64,000 bases of DNA from Oxalobacteraceae bacterium (GTDB lineage Bacteria; Pseudomonadota; Gammaproteobacteria; Burkholderiales; Burkholderiaceae_D), in assembly GCA_013284265.1 (NCBI GenBank), contig JABTBR010000040.1:1-64000 (forward strand). The letters are read 5' to 3'. Under the pieces are notes generated by a model. The model searched no databases. It was not told the origin of the DNA and saw only the letters and a list, made by a program, of their open reading frames with translations. The translations under genes and the position numbers were made by a program. Below, in pieces: positions 62,706-64,000 of this stretch (within the stretch, counting starts at the first letter, position 1; each line of letters starts with the position of its first letter).

Positions 62706-62754
62706 GACATTTTCTATATACTGACGGCAATCGTATTTTTTATGGTCTTTCATC

Positions 62755-63318
62755 ATGTCTAAAGAATTCTCGGAAAGCGACTGGCGTCGCCTGCTCGGCA
62801 GCCTGGGCGAGGACCCGGATCGTCCCGGTCTGGCCGAAACCCCGGCCCGCGTGGCCAAAGCGTGGAAGCACTGGACCTCCGGTTATGGCCAGGACCCGGT
62901 CGAATTGCTGAAGGCCTTCGAAGATGGCGCAGAGCAATATAACGAGTTGATCGTGGTGCGCGGCATTCCCGTCTACAGCCATTGCGAACACCATCTGGCG
63001 CCCTTCTTTGGCAAGGCCACGATTGGGTATGTTCCTAACGGTAAGATCGTTGGCCTGTCCAAGCTGACGCGGCTGGTCGACTGCTTCGCCAAGCGGCTGC
63101 AGGTGCAGGAACGCATGACGATCCAGATCGCCAATGCGCTGATGGAAGCGCTGGAGCCGAAAGCGGTGGGCGTGGTCGTGCGTTGCCGCCATATGTGCAT
63201 GGAAAGCCGCGGCATCCGCACGCCGGGCGAGGAAACCATTACCTCGGCCATGCTGGGCGAGTTGCAGCCGAATCTGGCGCTGCGCACCGAGTTCCTGGCG
63301 CTGGCGCGGGAACAGTAA
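62755..63318 (+). CDS. folE: GTP cyclohydrolase I
   Basis: A 187-aa type I enzyme producing 7,8-dihydroneopterin triphosphate from GTP, the first step of folate synthesis. Zinc and active-site motifs are SHCEHHLAPF near residue 80 and VRCRHMCMESRG near 142, with GLSKLTRLVD between them. Length fits the bacterial family. It ends before a strong terminator. It is a housekeeping gene with no evident link to the giant-protein system. Confidence 0.96.
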   Translation: MSKEFSESDWRRLLGSLGEDPDRPGLAETPARVAKAWKHWTSGYGQDPVELLKAFEDGAEQYNELIVVRGIPVYSHCEHHLAPFFGKATIGYVPNGKIVGLSKLTRLVDCFAKRLQVQERMTIQIANALMEALEPKAVGVVVRCRHMCMESRGIRTPGEETITSAMLGELQPNLALRTEFLALAREQ

Positions 63319-63340
63319 AGCTGTCTGGCAGCAGAATGGA

Positions 63341-63379
63341 AAAAGCCCGCTCCGAAGATATCGGAGCGGGCTTTTTTAT
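63341..63379 (+). terminator. Rho-independent terminator after folE
   Basis: AAAAGCCCGCTCCGA and TCGGAGCGGGCTTTTTT form a long perfect stem followed by six T. Because the A-run precedes the stem, it can work in both directions. Confidence 0.92.
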
Positions 63380-63383
63380 TTAG

Positions 63384-63483
63384 AACCCACGGCGTACCCC
63401 CGGGGTCTGACCCAGGGTCCGGGGAGGGGCTGCGCCCCGCCTGTCCCTGCGGGACAGGCCCCCGGCTCTTTGCCCTGGGTTTT
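63384..63483. repeat. Dispersed palindromic element, copy C
   Basis: It starts AACCCACGGCGTACCC and ends GGCTCTTTGCCCTGGGTTTT, matching copies A and B. The inner hairpin is CCTGTCCCTGCGGGACAGG. A truncated right end (CCGGCCCTTTGACTTGGGTTTTT, in two parts) repeats at 63495-63517, suggesting a partial second copy. Confidence 0.85.
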
Positions 63484-63523
63484 GACGTTTGTCCCCGGCC
63501 CTTTGACTTGGGTTTTTATAGAT

Positions 63524-64000
63524 CTATTTAGGCACCGCCAGCGCCGCATCCCGAATCGCCTTGAATTCCGACCCCGCCTTCCACTGCGGAATCTCCTTGG
63601 CCTGGGCGATCTGATAGCCCACCTCAAAGATCAGCGCGACATCCTGCATCGCGCCGCCCAGGTCCCAGCTCGGCTGGACCACGTCATTGACCGTGTGATA
63701 TTCGTTGGCGGTGTAGTACAGCACCTTTTGCTGGGCATAGCCCGGCGCCTTGCCGATAAAGTCGGAACCGCTGCGCAGATACAGCACCGGCACGCCGACC
63801 TTGGCGAATTCAAACTGGTCGCTGCGGTAAAAACTGCCGAAGGCGATGTTGCTGTCGCCGCGCGCGAGCCGGCCCTGGCTCTTGGCCACGCGCACTACCA
63901 CATCGTCGACGGTCGACTTGCCCATGCCCGACAGTTCCACGTCGCGGGTGCGGCCCCAGACGTTCATGCCGTCCACATTGATATTGACCACCGTCTTGGC
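63524..64000 (-). CDS. M28 family metallopeptidase, C-terminal part
   Basis: The last 158 codons of a gene that continues past the window end. NINVDGMNVWGRTRD, FYRSDQFEFAKVGVPVLYL, DFIGKAPGY and ANEYHTVNDVV match the C-terminal half of exported M28 (aminopeptidase Y-like) zinc peptidases. The His in EYHTVND is a usual zinc ligand. The N terminus and any signal peptide lie outside the window. Confidence 0.85.
   Translation of the reverse strand, partial: AKTVVNINVDGMNVWGRTRDVELSGMGKSTVDDVVVRVAKSQGRLARGDSNIAFGSFYRSDQFEFAKVGVPVLYLRSGSDFIGKAPGYAQQKVLYYTANEYHTVNDVVQPSWDLGGAMQDVALIFEVGYQIAQAKEIPQWKAGSEFKAIRDAALAVPK

Overview
The window is high-GC, densely coded DNA of a free-living Gram-negative bacterium. 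Gene content points to a betaproteobacterium of the Oxalobacteraceae (Massilia, Duganella or Janthinobacterium type): a paired DUF5985 locus, an OGT-like glycosyltransferase island, T1SS and T6SS parts, and a dispersed palindrome that starts AACCCACGGCG. The genus assignment is inference; there is no rRNA gene in the window.

Layout. (1) 159-1961: exported DUF885 hydrolase. (2) 2673-25706, plus strand: two giant repeat proteins (3730 and 2423 aa), then a HlyB-type ABC transporter, a HlyD-type adaptor and a small methyltransferase. No TolC gene is present. (3) 25707-28453: lower-GC inserted segment holding an orphan hcp, a murein endopeptidase effector and a probable periplasmic immunity protein. 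It is bracketed by duplicated scraps of the neighbouring genes. (4) 28508-29409, minus: winged-helix regulator and two DUF5985 membrane proteins. (5) 29630-47465, minus: a long polycistronic glycosylation island. In transcription order it encodes CDP-glucose synthesis (rfbF, rfbG), a PLP/[2Fe-2S] 3-dehydrase (rfbH), an HpaI-type aldolase, a YerE-like ThDP enzyme, an SDR, an acetaldehyde dehydrogenase plus 4-hydroxy-2-oxovalerate aldolase pair, a sugar epimerase/reductase, and two TPR-GT41(OGT-like)-GT2 glycosyltransferases that flank a methyltransferase and a GT2-methyltransferase fusion. (6) 47889-61685, minus: a third giant repeat protein (4598 aa). (7) 61850-64000: nudC, folE and the end of an M28 peptidase.

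The unusual part is the family of three giant proteins. Each is built almost wholly of an 8-residue unit, L-[ST]-[ST]-x-Q-[IV]-x-A, repeated about 270 to 540 times without RTX nonapeptides. Acidic octads of the form [LI]-E-x-x-D-[LF] recur at intervals of 7 or 10 octads. In genes 1 and 2 these form a 651-nt super-repeat (10+7+10 octads plus one extra residue); in gene 3 they form a 408-nt super-repeat (7+10 octads). Both periods hold exactly over many kilobases. All three proteins end in a calcium-loop domain and a shared short tail, which marks them as probable type I secretion substrates.

Working model (inference): these are secreted or surface-layer-like solenoid proteins, carrying about two Ser/Thr per octad, exported by the adjacent T1SS. 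The OGT-like GT41 enzymes between the giant genes may O-glycosylate them with, or alongside, a 3,6-dideoxy branched CDP-sugar of the yersiniose type.
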